A DNA stretch of 8,825 nucleotides, taken from positions 1 through 8,825 of the forward strand of contig CAAFEV010000144.1 of NCBI GenBank assembly GCA_900762005.1. The letters are read 5' to 3'. Origin of the DNA: an uncultured Oscillospiraceae bacterium. GTDB lineage: Bacteria; Bacillota; Clostridia; Oscillospirales; Oscillospiraceae. Made by a program: the position numbers and the translations under genes. The notes under the pieces were generated by a model. That model did not search any database. It worked only from the letters and a program-made list of their open reading frames with translations, and was not told where the DNA came from. Positions 1 through 6,326 of the stretch are shown here, piece by piece (the stretch's first letter is position 1; each line of letters opens with the position of its first letter).

Positions 1-3
1 ATA

Positions 4-33
4 AAGTGTGGGAGCCGGAAGGCTCCCACATTT
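4..33 (+). terminator. Hairpin at left edge, probable terminator of an upstream gene
   Basis: Bases 7-16 and 21-30 form a perfect 10-bp stem (TGTGGGAGCC with GGCTCCCACA) closed by a GGAA tetraloop of the GNRA type. A-U and G-U pairs extend it outward to 4-16/21-33. Only a short T stretch follows (31-33), so it is a weak rho-independent terminator. It probably ends a gene lying left of the window, which would make the gene at 111 the first of its operon. Confidence 0.6.
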
Positions 34-110
34 ACTAGATTTCCGCAGGTATCCTGTCTGCCTCCCAATGCCGCCCGGCCTGCCCCATTCGATTGAAACG
101 AGGTTTTATC

Positions 111-854
111 ATGAGAAAAGAGACCCTTGTTGCCGTTATTTGTGCTGCGGTTGCCGTGGTAATCGTCGCCGCCTGTCTGCTTGTTTTTGACCCATTTGCA
201 TGGCGCGAGCCGGAAGTCTATGCGCCTGTCCTTGCGCCGGTTGCACAACCGCCCTTCGCCGTGGAGGGCTTCACTGCCCATGCGTTTGACGGCATTGGCG
301 CGCTCGGCGATGATATCGAGCTTGTCTCTTTCGGACGCTACACCGGTGCCTTCGTTGAGGACGGCTCCAACGACCCCGTTAAGGATGTACTGGCAATCTT
401 GGTAAAAAACACGGGGGAACAGTGGATTGAGTATACTGAAATTACGTTGCCCTGCGGCGAGGAAACGGCAGCCTTTGAATGCAAATGTCTGCCGGGCGGC
501 ACGTATGCGCTCTTGCTCGAAAAAAACCGCATGATTTATGACGCAACAATGACCTATGCCAACGCGACAAGCGCACCGCCGGCCTATCTGGCAAATGCCG
601 TCACGGACTTCTCTGCCGACTTCGCGCTTTATCCCGACGACGGTGTGGTAAATATCAAGAATATCTCCGGCGGGGACATCGCCTCGGATGTAACCGTCAA
701 TTACAAAAACGAAGCGGGGAAGTACTTTCTCGGCGGCATTGTCTATCGTATTCGCATCGAGGGCGGCATTCCCGCCGACGGCATTGTTCAGCGGATGGAG
801 CCGAATTTTACCGCCCTGCATTCCGTACTTTTATTTATGACCTATGAAAAATGA
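111..854 (+). CDS. Membrane-anchored protein of unknown function, first gene of the radical SAM/PqqD operon
   Basis: I do not recognise a named family. The 247-residue product has a short charged start (MRKET), one hydrophobic segment at about residues 6-26, then a soluble part that should lie outside the cell. That part has a Pro-rich linker (about 36-50) and two beta-rich stretches: about 92-139, with Cys115, Cys124 and Cys126, and about 178-224, with NIKNISGGDI and GGIVYRIRI. The second recalls FxLYD-type domains, a loose resemblance only. VAAC at 19-22 looks like a lipobox, but the following LLVF favours a membrane anchor. The ATG at 111 is chosen over an in-frame TTG at 93 because GAGG (100-103) sits 7 bases upstream of it. 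The gene overlaps the HPr-kinase-like gene by 11 bases, so it probably works with that system, as partner or even substrate (inference). Confidence 0.75.
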   Translation: MRKETLVAVICAAVAVVIVAACLLVFDPFAWREPEVYAPVLAPVAQPPFAVEGFTAHAFDGIGALGDDIELVSFGRYTGAFVEDGSNDPVKDVLAILVKNTGEQWIEYTEITLPCGEETAAFECKCLPGGTYALLLEKNRMIYDATMTYANATSAPPAYLANAVTDFSADFALYPDDGVVNIKNISGGDIASDVTVNYKNEAGKYFLGGIVYRIRIEGGIPADGIVQRMEPNFTALHSVLLFMTYEK

Positions 855-1707
855 GGGCTGCTTTTTTCGCTTCGGCGGTATGACCTTCGCCCTGTACGGC
901 GCGAAGCCGCTGACCAATACCGAAAGTCTGCTTGCGCAGTTTTTTGTGCCGTCCACCGCGCACCCGGATGTGGAAATTTACGCCGAAAAGGCGGAAATTC
1001 TTCCGCTGCCGCGTCACGCGAGCTTACTTCACGAGGCGTATGGTCTGCGTGTGTTTGAAACCGAAACGGAGCGGTTCCTGTGCTACCGTGACACCGACAA
1101 GGCAGAGCATCGCGAATATGCCGTTGTGCGCTGCTGCAAGCTGCACCCGGAAACACTCTATATGACAATCAGCGAGGCGCGTTATCGGTTTTCGGCAGAA
1201 CGCCTGCTCTCCGGCATGGCAATCGAGAGCCTGCTGCTGCGGCATCATAGGGGAATTCTCCATGCCGCCTGTATCGAATATCAAGGCGGTGCCATCCTCT
1301 TTTCCGGTGAATGCGGCTGCGGAAAATCCACACAGGCGGCTCTCTGGAAAGCACAAACGGGTGCGGATATCCGTAACGGCGATAAAACTCTGCTGTGGTG
1401 CAAACCAAGAGAGATTCTTGCCTGCGGCTTGCCCTTTGCGGGTACCTCCGGTATCTGTACGGAGTTTCAATTACCCGTTCGGGTGATTGTGTTTCCCGTC
1501 CACGCGGCGGAGAACCGCGCCGAACGGCTTACACCCGCGCAGGCAGCCAAGCTGTTGCTTTCGCAGTTGCCGGTGCAGGTGTGGAGCCGCGAGGATGTGC
1601 AAAACGCGCTGACCTTGGCAACGGAGCTTGCGCAACGGATTTCCGTTTATCGGTTGTTCTGCCGTCCCGAGGAGGCAGCCGTAACGACCCTCCGCGCCGT
1701 AATCTGA
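844..1707 (+). CDS. HPr-kinase-like P-loop protein of a peptide-modification operon
   Basis: The 287-residue protein has an N-terminal part of about 130 residues without a clear motif, then a C-terminal kinase-like domain. This contains ILHAACIEY (138-146), a Walker A loop GECGCGKST (155-163), NGDK (178-181) and GLPFAGT (195-201). The pattern matches the short HPr-kinase-like proteins found beside PqqD, radical SAM and lasso-peptide genes, not the true HPr kinase/phosphorylase, which has a different N-terminal domain. In paeninodin-type lasso-peptide clusters a relative phosphorylates the precursor peptide. Here the substrate is unknown. The start at 844 has no clear ribosome binding site and overlaps the upstream gene by 11 bases, so translation is probably coupled. 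A second in-frame ATG at 880 is a less likely start. The family call is secure, the kinase activity inferred. Confidence 0.8.
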   Translation: MKNEGCFFRFGGMTFALYGAKPLTNTESLLAQFFVPSTAHPDVEIYAEKAEILPLPRHASLLHEAYGLRVFETETERFLCYRDTDKAEHREYAVVRCCKLHPETLYMTISEARYRFSAERLLSGMAIESLLLRHHRGILHAACIEYQGGAILFSGECGCGKSTQAALWKAQTGADIRNGDKTLLWCKPREILACGLPFAGTSGICTEFQLPVRVIVFPVHAAENRAERLTPAQAAKLLLSQLPVQVWSREDVQNALTLATELAQRISVYRLFCRPEEAAVTTLRAVI

Positions 1708-1749
1708 CCCGCTGTGCCTGCTAGAACAGAAGAAGGAGCGACTGCCGTG

Positions 1750-2853
1750 ATGCTGCATGAGCCGACCCTTTCTAAATACCTCCATGCCAAGGGCGCACGG
1801 CTCGGTCTGCCAATCAGCGGTACCTTTGAGCTGACGGCGCGCTGCAACTTCAACTGCAAAATGTGCTATGTCCACCTGACCGAGGCGGAGCAGAAGGCAC
1901 AGGGCAGCGAGCTTACCGCCGCGCAGTGGCTGTCTCTGGCAGAGGAGCTGCGCGAGGCAGGGACGGTTTTTCTGCTTTTAACCGGCGGCGAGCCGACGCT
2001 GCGCCCGGATTTTCCGGAGCTTTACTCGGAGCTTAAAAAACTGGGCTTTGTCCTTACAATTAATACGAATGGTTATCTGCTGCGCGGTGGCCTGCGTGAG
2101 CTGCTGCTACGCGACCCGCCCAACCGCGTTAATATCACGCTTTACGGCGCGGACAACGAGACTTACCGCAGGCTGTGCGGCGTTGCGGCGTTCGATACCA
2201 TTTGCGATAATGTTCGCGCCCTGCGAGAAGGCGGTATTTCCGTCAAGCTGAATTTGTCCCTGCTGCCGGAAAACGCGCCGGAGCTGCCTGCCCTGCTGAA
2301 AACGGCGCAAGCACTCGGCGCAAGCACGCAGGCGGCTGCCTATATGTTTCCGCCGCGGCGCAGGGGAAAAACGGACTGCGATTGCCGCCTTTCACCCGAA
2401 GAGGCGGGACGGTTTCAGGCGGAGTATGAACGCCTTGTTCTGCCGCCGCAGGAGCTTGCAGCAAAAAGAGAAACGCTCCGTGCCGGACTGCGCCCGGAGA
2501 ATGACGAGGCGTGCGACGGTGCCGTGGGCGAGGGAATGCGCTGCCGCGCAGGCAGCACAAGCTTCTGGATTACGTGGGACGGCAGACTCCTGCCCTGCGG
2601 TCAGATGCTGACGCCCGCCGTACCCCTGCGCGCGCAGCCGTTCGCAGATGCTTGGAAAACACTCCGTGCGCAAGCCGCCGCTATCCGGCTGCCGCCGCGC
2701 TGTGCCGCCTGTGGGATTGCCCACGCCTGCCATGTCTGCGCTGCAATGTGTTACGGCGAAAACGGCAGCTTCGGCAAAACGCCCGACTACCTGTGCTGTA
2801 TGACGGAGGCCTACCTGTCCGAATTTCTGAATAAAACGGAGGAAGCCACATGA
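1750..2853 (+). CDS. Radical SAM/SPASM peptide-modifying enzyme
   Basis: The 367-residue enzyme carries the radical SAM cluster motif CNFNCKMC (Cys32, Cys36, Cys39), which binds the 4Fe-4S cluster that cleaves S-adenosylmethionine, followed by GGEP at 79-82. The C-terminus is a SPASM-type domain with many cysteines: Cys265, Cys283, Cys318, Cys321, Cys327, Cys330, Cys334 and Cys349/350, enough for auxiliary iron-sulfur clusters. Such enzymes install thioether or carbon-carbon links, or epimerise residues, in ribosomal peptides. Which reaction applies here cannot be told. GGAG at 1735-1738 lies 8 bases before a GTG (1747) and 11 before the chosen ATG (1750), so either may be used. The GTG at 1714 precedes this site and is unlikely. 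The gene starts 42 bases after the kinase-like gene and overlaps the PqqD-like gene by 4 bases (ATGA). Confidence 0.9.
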   Translation: MLHEPTLSKYLHAKGARLGLPISGTFELTARCNFNCKMCYVHLTEAEQKAQGSELTAAQWLSLAEELREAGTVFLLLTGGEPTLRPDFPELYSELKKLGFVLTINTNGYLLRGGLRELLLRDPPNRVNITLYGADNETYRRLCGVAAFDTICDNVRALREGGISVKLNLSLLPENAPELPALLKTAQALGASTQAAAYMFPPRRRGKTDCDCRLSPEEAGRFQAEYERLVLPPQELAAKRETLRAGLRPENDEACDGAVGEGMRCRAGSTSFWITWDGRLLPCGQMLTPAVPLRAQPFADAWKTLRAQAAAIRLPPRCAACGIAHACHVCAAMCYGENGSFGKTPDYLCCMTEAYLSEFLNKTEEAT

Positions 2854-3110
2854 AAATCAAATTGGAATTTGTTCTGCGCGAGATTGCCGGGGAGACGCTG
2901 CTTGTCCCGGTCGGAAAGACTGCGCTGGATTTAAACGGGATGCTCACGCTCAACGCGCTCGGCGGTGAGATATGGCAAATGCTGCCCGAGGTGAAGGACG
3001 AGCAGGAGATTACGGAGCGTATTTTGGCGGAATACGATGCCGATCCGGAGCAGGTAAGTGCCGATGTCCACGAGTTTATCGAAAAGCTCCGCGCACTCGG
3101 AATTCTTTGA
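2850..3110 (+). CDS. PqqD-like RiPP recognition protein
   Basis: The 86-residue protein matches the PqqD family in length and pattern: an N-terminal beta-rich half, LNALGGEIWQML at about 34-45 (family pattern N-x-T/L-G-x-x-I-W-x-L), then acidic helices ending in FIEKLRALGIL. PqqD-like domains fold as a small winged helix that binds the leader of a precursor peptide and hands it to the radical SAM enzyme. The 4-base overlap with the radical SAM gene and a strong GGAGG (2838-2842, 7 bases before the ATG) support coupled, near-equimolar synthesis. It is the last gene of the operon. No precursor gene follows: the 194 bases up to gap hold only regulatory structure. Confidence 0.85.
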   Translation: MKIKLEFVLREIAGETLLVPVGKTALDLNGMLTLNALGGEIWQMLPEVKDEQEITERILAEYDADPEQVSADVHEFIEKLRALGIL

Positions 3111-3121
3111 ATTTTACCCGC

Positions 3122-3148
3122 AGAAACCGTCCACACTGACAGGTTTCT
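3122..3148 (+). terminator. Possible weak terminator after the PqqD-like gene
   Basis: AGAAACCGTC (3122-3131) pairs with GAC-A-GGTTTCT (3138-3148), giving a 10-bp stem with one bulged A and a 6-base loop. Only TTAAAAAA follows, not a clear T-run, so termination may be weak. It lies 12 bases after the stop codon of the PqqD-like gene, where an operon end is expected. Confidence 0.4.
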
Positions 3149-3179
3149 TAAAAAATCCTGCATTATTTCTCAAAAACCG

Positions 3180-3229
3180 CCCTGTTTTTTGCAAAAATTG
3201 ATGAAAAATGACAGTTGCGAAAAACAGGG
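3180..3229. repeat. Long inverted repeat overlapping the gap promoter
   Basis: CCCTGTTTTTTGCAA (3180-3194) and TTGCGAAAAACAGGG (3215-3229) are inverted copies matching at 14 of 15 positions, with the odd pair a G-U wobble in RNA. The 20-base spacer is AT-rich. The right arm contains the -35 element of the gap promoter, so the structure could be an operator bound by a regulator. In readthrough RNA from the left operon it would form a hairpin, but no T-run follows. Confidence 0.6.
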
Positions 3230-3243
3230 TTTCTGTATATAAT
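3215..3243 (+). promoter_or_regulatory. Sigma-A-type promoter of gap
   Basis: TTGCGA (3215-3220) and a perfect TATAAT (3238-3243) are separated by 17 bases, the ideal spacing. Transcription should start at about 3250, giving a leader of roughly 55 bases. The -35 lies in the right arm of an inverted repeat, so occupation of that repeat would compete with RNA polymerase. Confidence 0.8.
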
Positions 3244-3261
3244 AATAGCCGTAAAACCATC

Positions 3262-3282
3262 TTCGTTCCGAACGGGAGCGAA
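3262..3282 (+). promoter_or_regulatory. Hairpin in the gap leader
   Basis: TTCGTTCC (3262-3269) pairs with GGAGCGAA (3275-3282) around a 5-base loop. This is eight pairs including one G-U, 10 bases before the ribosome binding site GGAGG at 3293-3297. It would sit near the 5' end of the gap message and could protect it from decay. It does not block the ribosome site. The role is inference. Confidence 0.4.
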
Positions 3283-3304
3283 AGAAAATATTGGAGGAAT
3301 TCAC

Positions 3305-4336
3305 ATGTCTGTAAAAGTAGCAATCAACGGCTTTGGCCGCATCGGCCGTCTGGCATTCCGTCAGATGTTCGGCGATGACCGTTACGAAATCGTCGCAATT
3401 AATGACCTCACCTCCTCGAAGATGCTCGCGCACCTCCTGAAGTACGACTCCACGCAGGGCAACTACGCCGCGCAGGGTCATCAGGTCACCTTCAACGAGG
3501 GCGAGGGCGAAGACAACTATATCATCGTAGACGACAAGAAAATCGTTATCTACAAGCTGCCGAACGCTGCCGAGCTGCCGTGGGGCAAGCTGGGTGTGGA
3601 TGTCGTGCTCGAATGCACAGGCTTCTATACCAGCAAGGCAAAGGCACAGGCGCACATCGACGCCGGCGCAAAGAAGGTTGTCATTTCCGCACCCGCCGGC
3701 AACGACCTGCCGACCATCGTCTATAACGTCAACCACAAGGAGTTGACCAAGGACGACAACATCATCTCCGCAGCCTCCTGCACCACCAACTGCCTCGCAC
3801 CGATGGCAAAGGCACTCAACGACCTTGCCAAAATCCAGTGCGGCATCATGTGCACCATCCACGCCTACACCGGCGACCAGATGATTCTCGACGGTCCGCA
3901 GCGTAAGGGTGACCTTCGCCGCAGCCGCGCAGGTGCCGTCAACATCGTCCCGAACTCCACCGGTGCAGCCAAGGCAATCGGCTTGGTCATTCCGGAGCTG
4001 AACGGCAAGCTCATCGGCGCAGCCCAGCGTGTGCCGACCCCGACCGGCTCGACCACCATCCTCAACGCGATTGTGGCAGGCTCCGTCACCGTGGACGAAA
4101 TCAATGCCCAGATGAAGAAGGAAGCCACCGAATCCTACGGCTACAACGAAGACCAAATCGTCTCCTCCGATGTCATCGGAATGCGCTATGGCTCCTTGTT
4201 CGACGCCACACAGACCATGGCAATCCAGCTCGAAAACGGCACCACGCAGGTACAGGTTGTCTCTTGGTACGACAACGAGAATTCCTATGTCTCGCAAATG
4301 GTTCGCACCATCAACTATTTCTCCGAGCTGCTGTAA
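3305..4336 (+). CDS. gap: Glyceraldehyde-3-phosphate dehydrogenase, type I
   Basis: This cytoplasmic glycolytic enzyme converts glyceraldehyde-3-phosphate, NAD and phosphate to 1,3-bisphosphoglycerate. The 343-residue product shows the Rossmann motif GFGRIGR (9-15), Asp34 in AINDL, which favours NAD over NADP, the catalytic ASCTTNC with Cys159, His186 in TIHAYTGDQ, RVPTPTGS (242-249) and WYDNENSY (321-328). The length is close to the usual 330-340. The ATG at 3305 is set by GGAGG (3293-3297) 7 bases upstream; in-frame codons further up lie in the promoter. The gene is monocistronic, with its own promoter and strong terminator. Its codon use is more biased to C-ending codons than its neighbours, as expected of a highly expressed gene. 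The identification is secure. Confidence 0.98.
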   Translation: MSVKVAINGFGRIGRLAFRQMFGDDRYEIVAINDLTSSKMLAHLLKYDSTQGNYAAQGHQVTFNEGEGEDNYIIVDDKKIVIYKLPNAAELPWGKLGVDVVLECTGFYTSKAKAQAHIDAGAKKVVISAPAGNDLPTIVYNVNHKELTKDDNIISAASCTTNCLAPMAKALNDLAKIQCGIMCTIHAYTGDQMILDGPQRKGDLRRSRAGAVNIVPNSTGAAKAIGLVIPELNGKLIGAAQRVPTPTGSTTILNAIVAGSVTVDEINAQMKKEATESYGYNEDQIVSSDVIGMRYGSLFDATQTMAIQLENGTTQVQVVSWYDNENSYVSQMVRTINYFSELL

Positions 4337-4348
4337 TCTGAAAAACGC

Positions 4349-4384
4349 TCCCCGGCTGACGTAAGTCAGCCGGGGAATTTTTTT
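4349..4384 (+). terminator. Strong rho-independent terminator of gap, probably bidirectional
   Basis: TCCCCGGCTGAC (4349-4360) and GTCAGCCGGGGA (4365-4376) form a perfect 12-bp stem with a GTAA tetraloop, followed by seven T (4378-4384). On the other strand the stem is followed by GCGTTTTTC, so it can also stop the convergent mtnP transcript, which ends at 4457. No better terminator is visible for that operon. Confidence 0.93.
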
Positions 4385-4456
4385 GCTTCTCTTTTGCAGA
4401 ATACGCCGAAGGGCCGGGAAGGAGACGGCTCCTGCCGTGCGATTCGCCGGGGAAAG

Positions 4457-5248
4457 CTACAGAAGGGCTTTGTCGGCGGCGTGGCGGCATTCGCAATCAG
4501 CTTGCGCCGGAAGCAAGGCAATCGTTTTTTCTAAAAGTGCCTGAAGCTGCGCAAAGCGTTGAGACATCACCGTTTGCACCTCTTCAGCGGTAATCGGCTG
4601 CTCAGAGTAGCCCGCCGCCATATTGCTGACGATAGCAAGCGCGGCGTAGCACATCCCGGCCTCCCGTGCGAGTACAACCTCGGGATAGTTGGTGTGACCG
4701 ACCAAATCGCCGCCTACCAGCCGCAGCATCCGAATTTCCGCTTTTGTCTCAAAGCGCGGGCCCTGCGTGCAGCAATAGGTTGCGCCATCCTTGACGCATA
4801 AGCCCAAGGCATCAGAGGCCTGCTTGACATATGTGCCGATGGTTTTACAATACGGCTCGGAATAATCAATGTGCTGCAGCGGTTTCGTTGAATCGCCCTC
4901 GAAAAAACGCGCCGGTCTGTTTTTAGTAAATTCAATAAACTGCGAAAGCAATACAAAGTCGCCGACAGAATAATTCGGATTCATCGAGCCGGAACACGCC
5001 GTAGCAAGGATATTTTTCGCACCGAATTCCTTCAGTGCCCAGATGTTTGCGCGAAAATTAATATCCCCCGGCGCGAGACTGTGGTGCTGCCCGTGCCGTG
5101 TCAGAAAGGCAACGGTTGCGTCTGCCACCTCGCCGATGCTCAGCTGTACTGCGCCAAACGGCGTTTGGTACTGCTCCTGCCGCAGTTGACGCAGATTCGG
5201 CAGGTGATACAGCCCTGTTCCGCCGATGATGCCGATTTTCTTATTCAT
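4457..5248 (-). CDS. mtnP: Methylthio-nucleoside phosphorylase, possibly methylthioinosine-specific
   Basis: The enzyme cleaves a 5'-methylthio-nucleoside with phosphate to a free base and 5-methylthioribose-1-phosphate. The 263-residue product has GIIGGTGLY (7-14), RHGQHHSLAPGDINFRAN (51-68), GPRFETKAE (163-171) and PEVVLAREAGMCYAALA (189-205), all typical of the MTAP family. The base-binding positions differ from classic MTA phosphorylase: Glu167 in GPRFET and Asn209 in SNMAAG match purine nucleoside phosphorylases for 6-oxopurines, where human MTAP has Ser and Asp. Methylthioinosine, or inosine/guanosine, may thus be the substrate. The ATG at 5248 follows AGGAGG (5258-5263) by 9 bases; an in-frame codon at 5272 is too early. 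The gene overlaps the end of mtnA by 8 bases and shares its operon, which ties the product to the methylthioribose pathway. Family secure, base specificity inferred. Confidence 0.92.
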   Translation of the reverse strand: MNKKIGIIGGTGLYHLPNLRQLRQEQYQTPFGAVQLSIGEVADATVAFLTRHGQHHSLAPGDINFRANIWALKEFGAKNILATACSGSMNPNYSVGDFVLLSQFIEFTKNRPARFFEGDSTKPLQHIDYSEPYCKTIGTYVKQASDALGLCVKDGATYCCTQGPRFETKAEIRMLRLVGGDLVGHTNYPEVVLAREAGMCYAALAIVSNMAAGYSEQPITAEEVQTVMSQRFAQLQALLEKTIALLPAQADCECRHAADKALL

Positions 5249-6308
5249 CCCGTTTGGCCTCCTGTGAATCATAAAGTGCCTTAAGCTGCTTCAGGCTTTG
5301 TGTAAACGGCGGGTAGGCAATGCCGACCTCCGTGATAATGCCGGCAAAATACCGTGAGGGAGTTACATCAAAAGCATAATTCAGCACAGGGGTGTCCGGC
5401 GGTGCAATCCAGGTGTCATTGACCTTGAGCACCTCCTTGGCAGAGCGTTGCTCAATGAGTATTTCTGCGCCGGTTTTTTTTGTGAAATCCACGGTGGAAA
5501 AGGGGCAGCACATATAAACGGGAATGCCGTGCTCCTTGGCAGCGATGGAGAGACTGTAAACCCCCACCTTTGCCGCCGTATCTCCGTTGGCAACCACGCG
5601 GTCGGCACCAAGCAGGACAAGGTCGATTTTTCCGAGCTGCATCAGATACGCGGCGTGATTGTCCGGAATGAGGGTATAAGGGACGCCCATCCGCCGCAAA
5701 TCATATGCATTCAGCTTTGCGCCCTGAAGGCGGGGGCGGGTTTCATCCGTGTAAACATGGACTTTTTTCCCCTGCTGATGCGCTGCGTAAACAACGCCCA
5801 TGTTCAGGCCGTAATCCACCGTGCATAACGGTCCGCAGCTACAGTGAGTAGAGATATTCGCGCCCTCGTCAGGAATGAGGGCCGCGCCGATTTCCGACAG
5901 GCGTTTTGCAATGGCAACCTCATCATCCGCCATCTGCAGTACCTTTTTCACCAACGCAGCATAGAACGCGGGGTAGGGCAGGTGCGCGTTGCTTCGGGCA
6001 TAGTCCCGGATACGTTCCACGCCCCATGCAAGATTCGTCGCAGTGGGTCGTGCACCGATTAAATAGGGACAGAGTGTTTCCAGCAGCTCCAGCGCAGCCG
6101 GTGTGCTTTTTTCGGACAAATGCTTTACGCCCAAAACAACACCCATTGCGCCGGAAACGCCGATTGCCGGGGCCCCGCGCACGCGCATAGTATAAATTGC
6201 CTCATACACCGCCTCCGGCGTATCTAAATGTAACACTTTTGTTTCAAAGGGGAGCAGGGTTTGGTCTATCATACAGACCATGTCGTTTTCCCAGAATACT
6301 GTTCTCAT
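5241..6308 (-). CDS. mtnA: S-methyl-5-thioribose-1-phosphate isomerase
   Basis: MtnA isomerises methylthioribose-1-phosphate to methylthioribulose-1-phosphate in methionine salvage, related in fold to eIF2B subunits. The 355-residue product has the phosphate-binding RVRGAPAIGVSGA (42-54), THCSCGPL with the likely catalytic Cys156, DETRPRLQGAKL (188-199) and GADRVVANGDTA with the likely catalytic Asp236. These are the two residues expected of true MtnA rather than its ribose-1,5-bisphosphate isomerase or eIF2B-like relatives. The Cys loop is unusual in reading CSCGPLC, where relatives mostly have CNAG or CNTG. GAGG (6314-6317) lies 5 bases before the ATG. The gene follows the GntR gene by 18 bases and overlaps mtnP by 8. 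No later pathway genes (mtnB, mtnK, mtnD) are in view, so the fate of the product is open. Confidence 0.96.
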   Translation of the reverse strand: MRTVFWENDMVCMIDQTLLPFETKVLHLDTPEAVYEAIYTMRVRGAPAIGVSGAMGVVLGVKHLSEKSTPAALELLETLCPYLIGARPTATNLAWGVERIRDYARSNAHLPYPAFYAALVKKVLQMADDEVAIAKRLSEIGAALIPDEGANISTHCSCGPLCTVDYGLNMGVVYAAHQQGKKVHVYTDETRPRLQGAKLNAYDLRRMGVPYTLIPDNHAAYLMQLGKIDLVLLGADRVVANGDTAAKVGVYSLSIAAKEHGIPVYMCCPFSTVDFTKKTGAEILIEQRSAKEVLKVNDTWIAPPDTPVLNYAFDVTPSRYFAGIITEVGIAYPPFTQSLKQLKALYDSQEAKRDE

Positions 6309-6326
6309 AGTAACCTCAGCTTCAAT

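Noticed and set aside
93..110. TTG start 18 bases upstream for the membrane-anchored protein
   Set aside because: GAGG at 100-103 lies downstream of this TTG and at the right distance from the ATG at 111.
165..176. Lipobox-like VAAC in the first gene
   Set aside because: The residues after the Cys (LLVF) continue the hydrophobic segment, which favours an uncleaved membrane anchor; kept only as a remark.
1714..1749. GTG start at 1714 for the radical SAM enzyme
   Set aside because: The ribosome binding site GGAG is at 1735-1738, after this codon; the extra residues look like translated spacer.
1708..1749. Space for a small precursor peptide gene between the kinase-like and radical SAM genes
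   Set aside because: Forty-two bases with a ribosome binding site serving the radical SAM gene leave no room for a precursor frame.
1471..1875. Open frame on the - strand across the kinase-like and radical SAM genes
   Set aside because: It crosses two convincing genes in antisense, has no motif and no ribosome binding site.
3170..4297. Long open frame of 375 codons on the - strand opposite gap
   Set aside because: It is a shadow of the biased codon use of gap. The protein is Val/Gly/Asp-rich low-quality sequence, has no ribosome binding site, and includes the gap promoter and leader.
4402..4440. GGAG/CTCC hairpin downstream of mtnP as its own terminator
   Set aside because: The stem is short and broken and no T-run follows on the - strand; the strong bidirectional hairpin at 4349-4376 is a better candidate.
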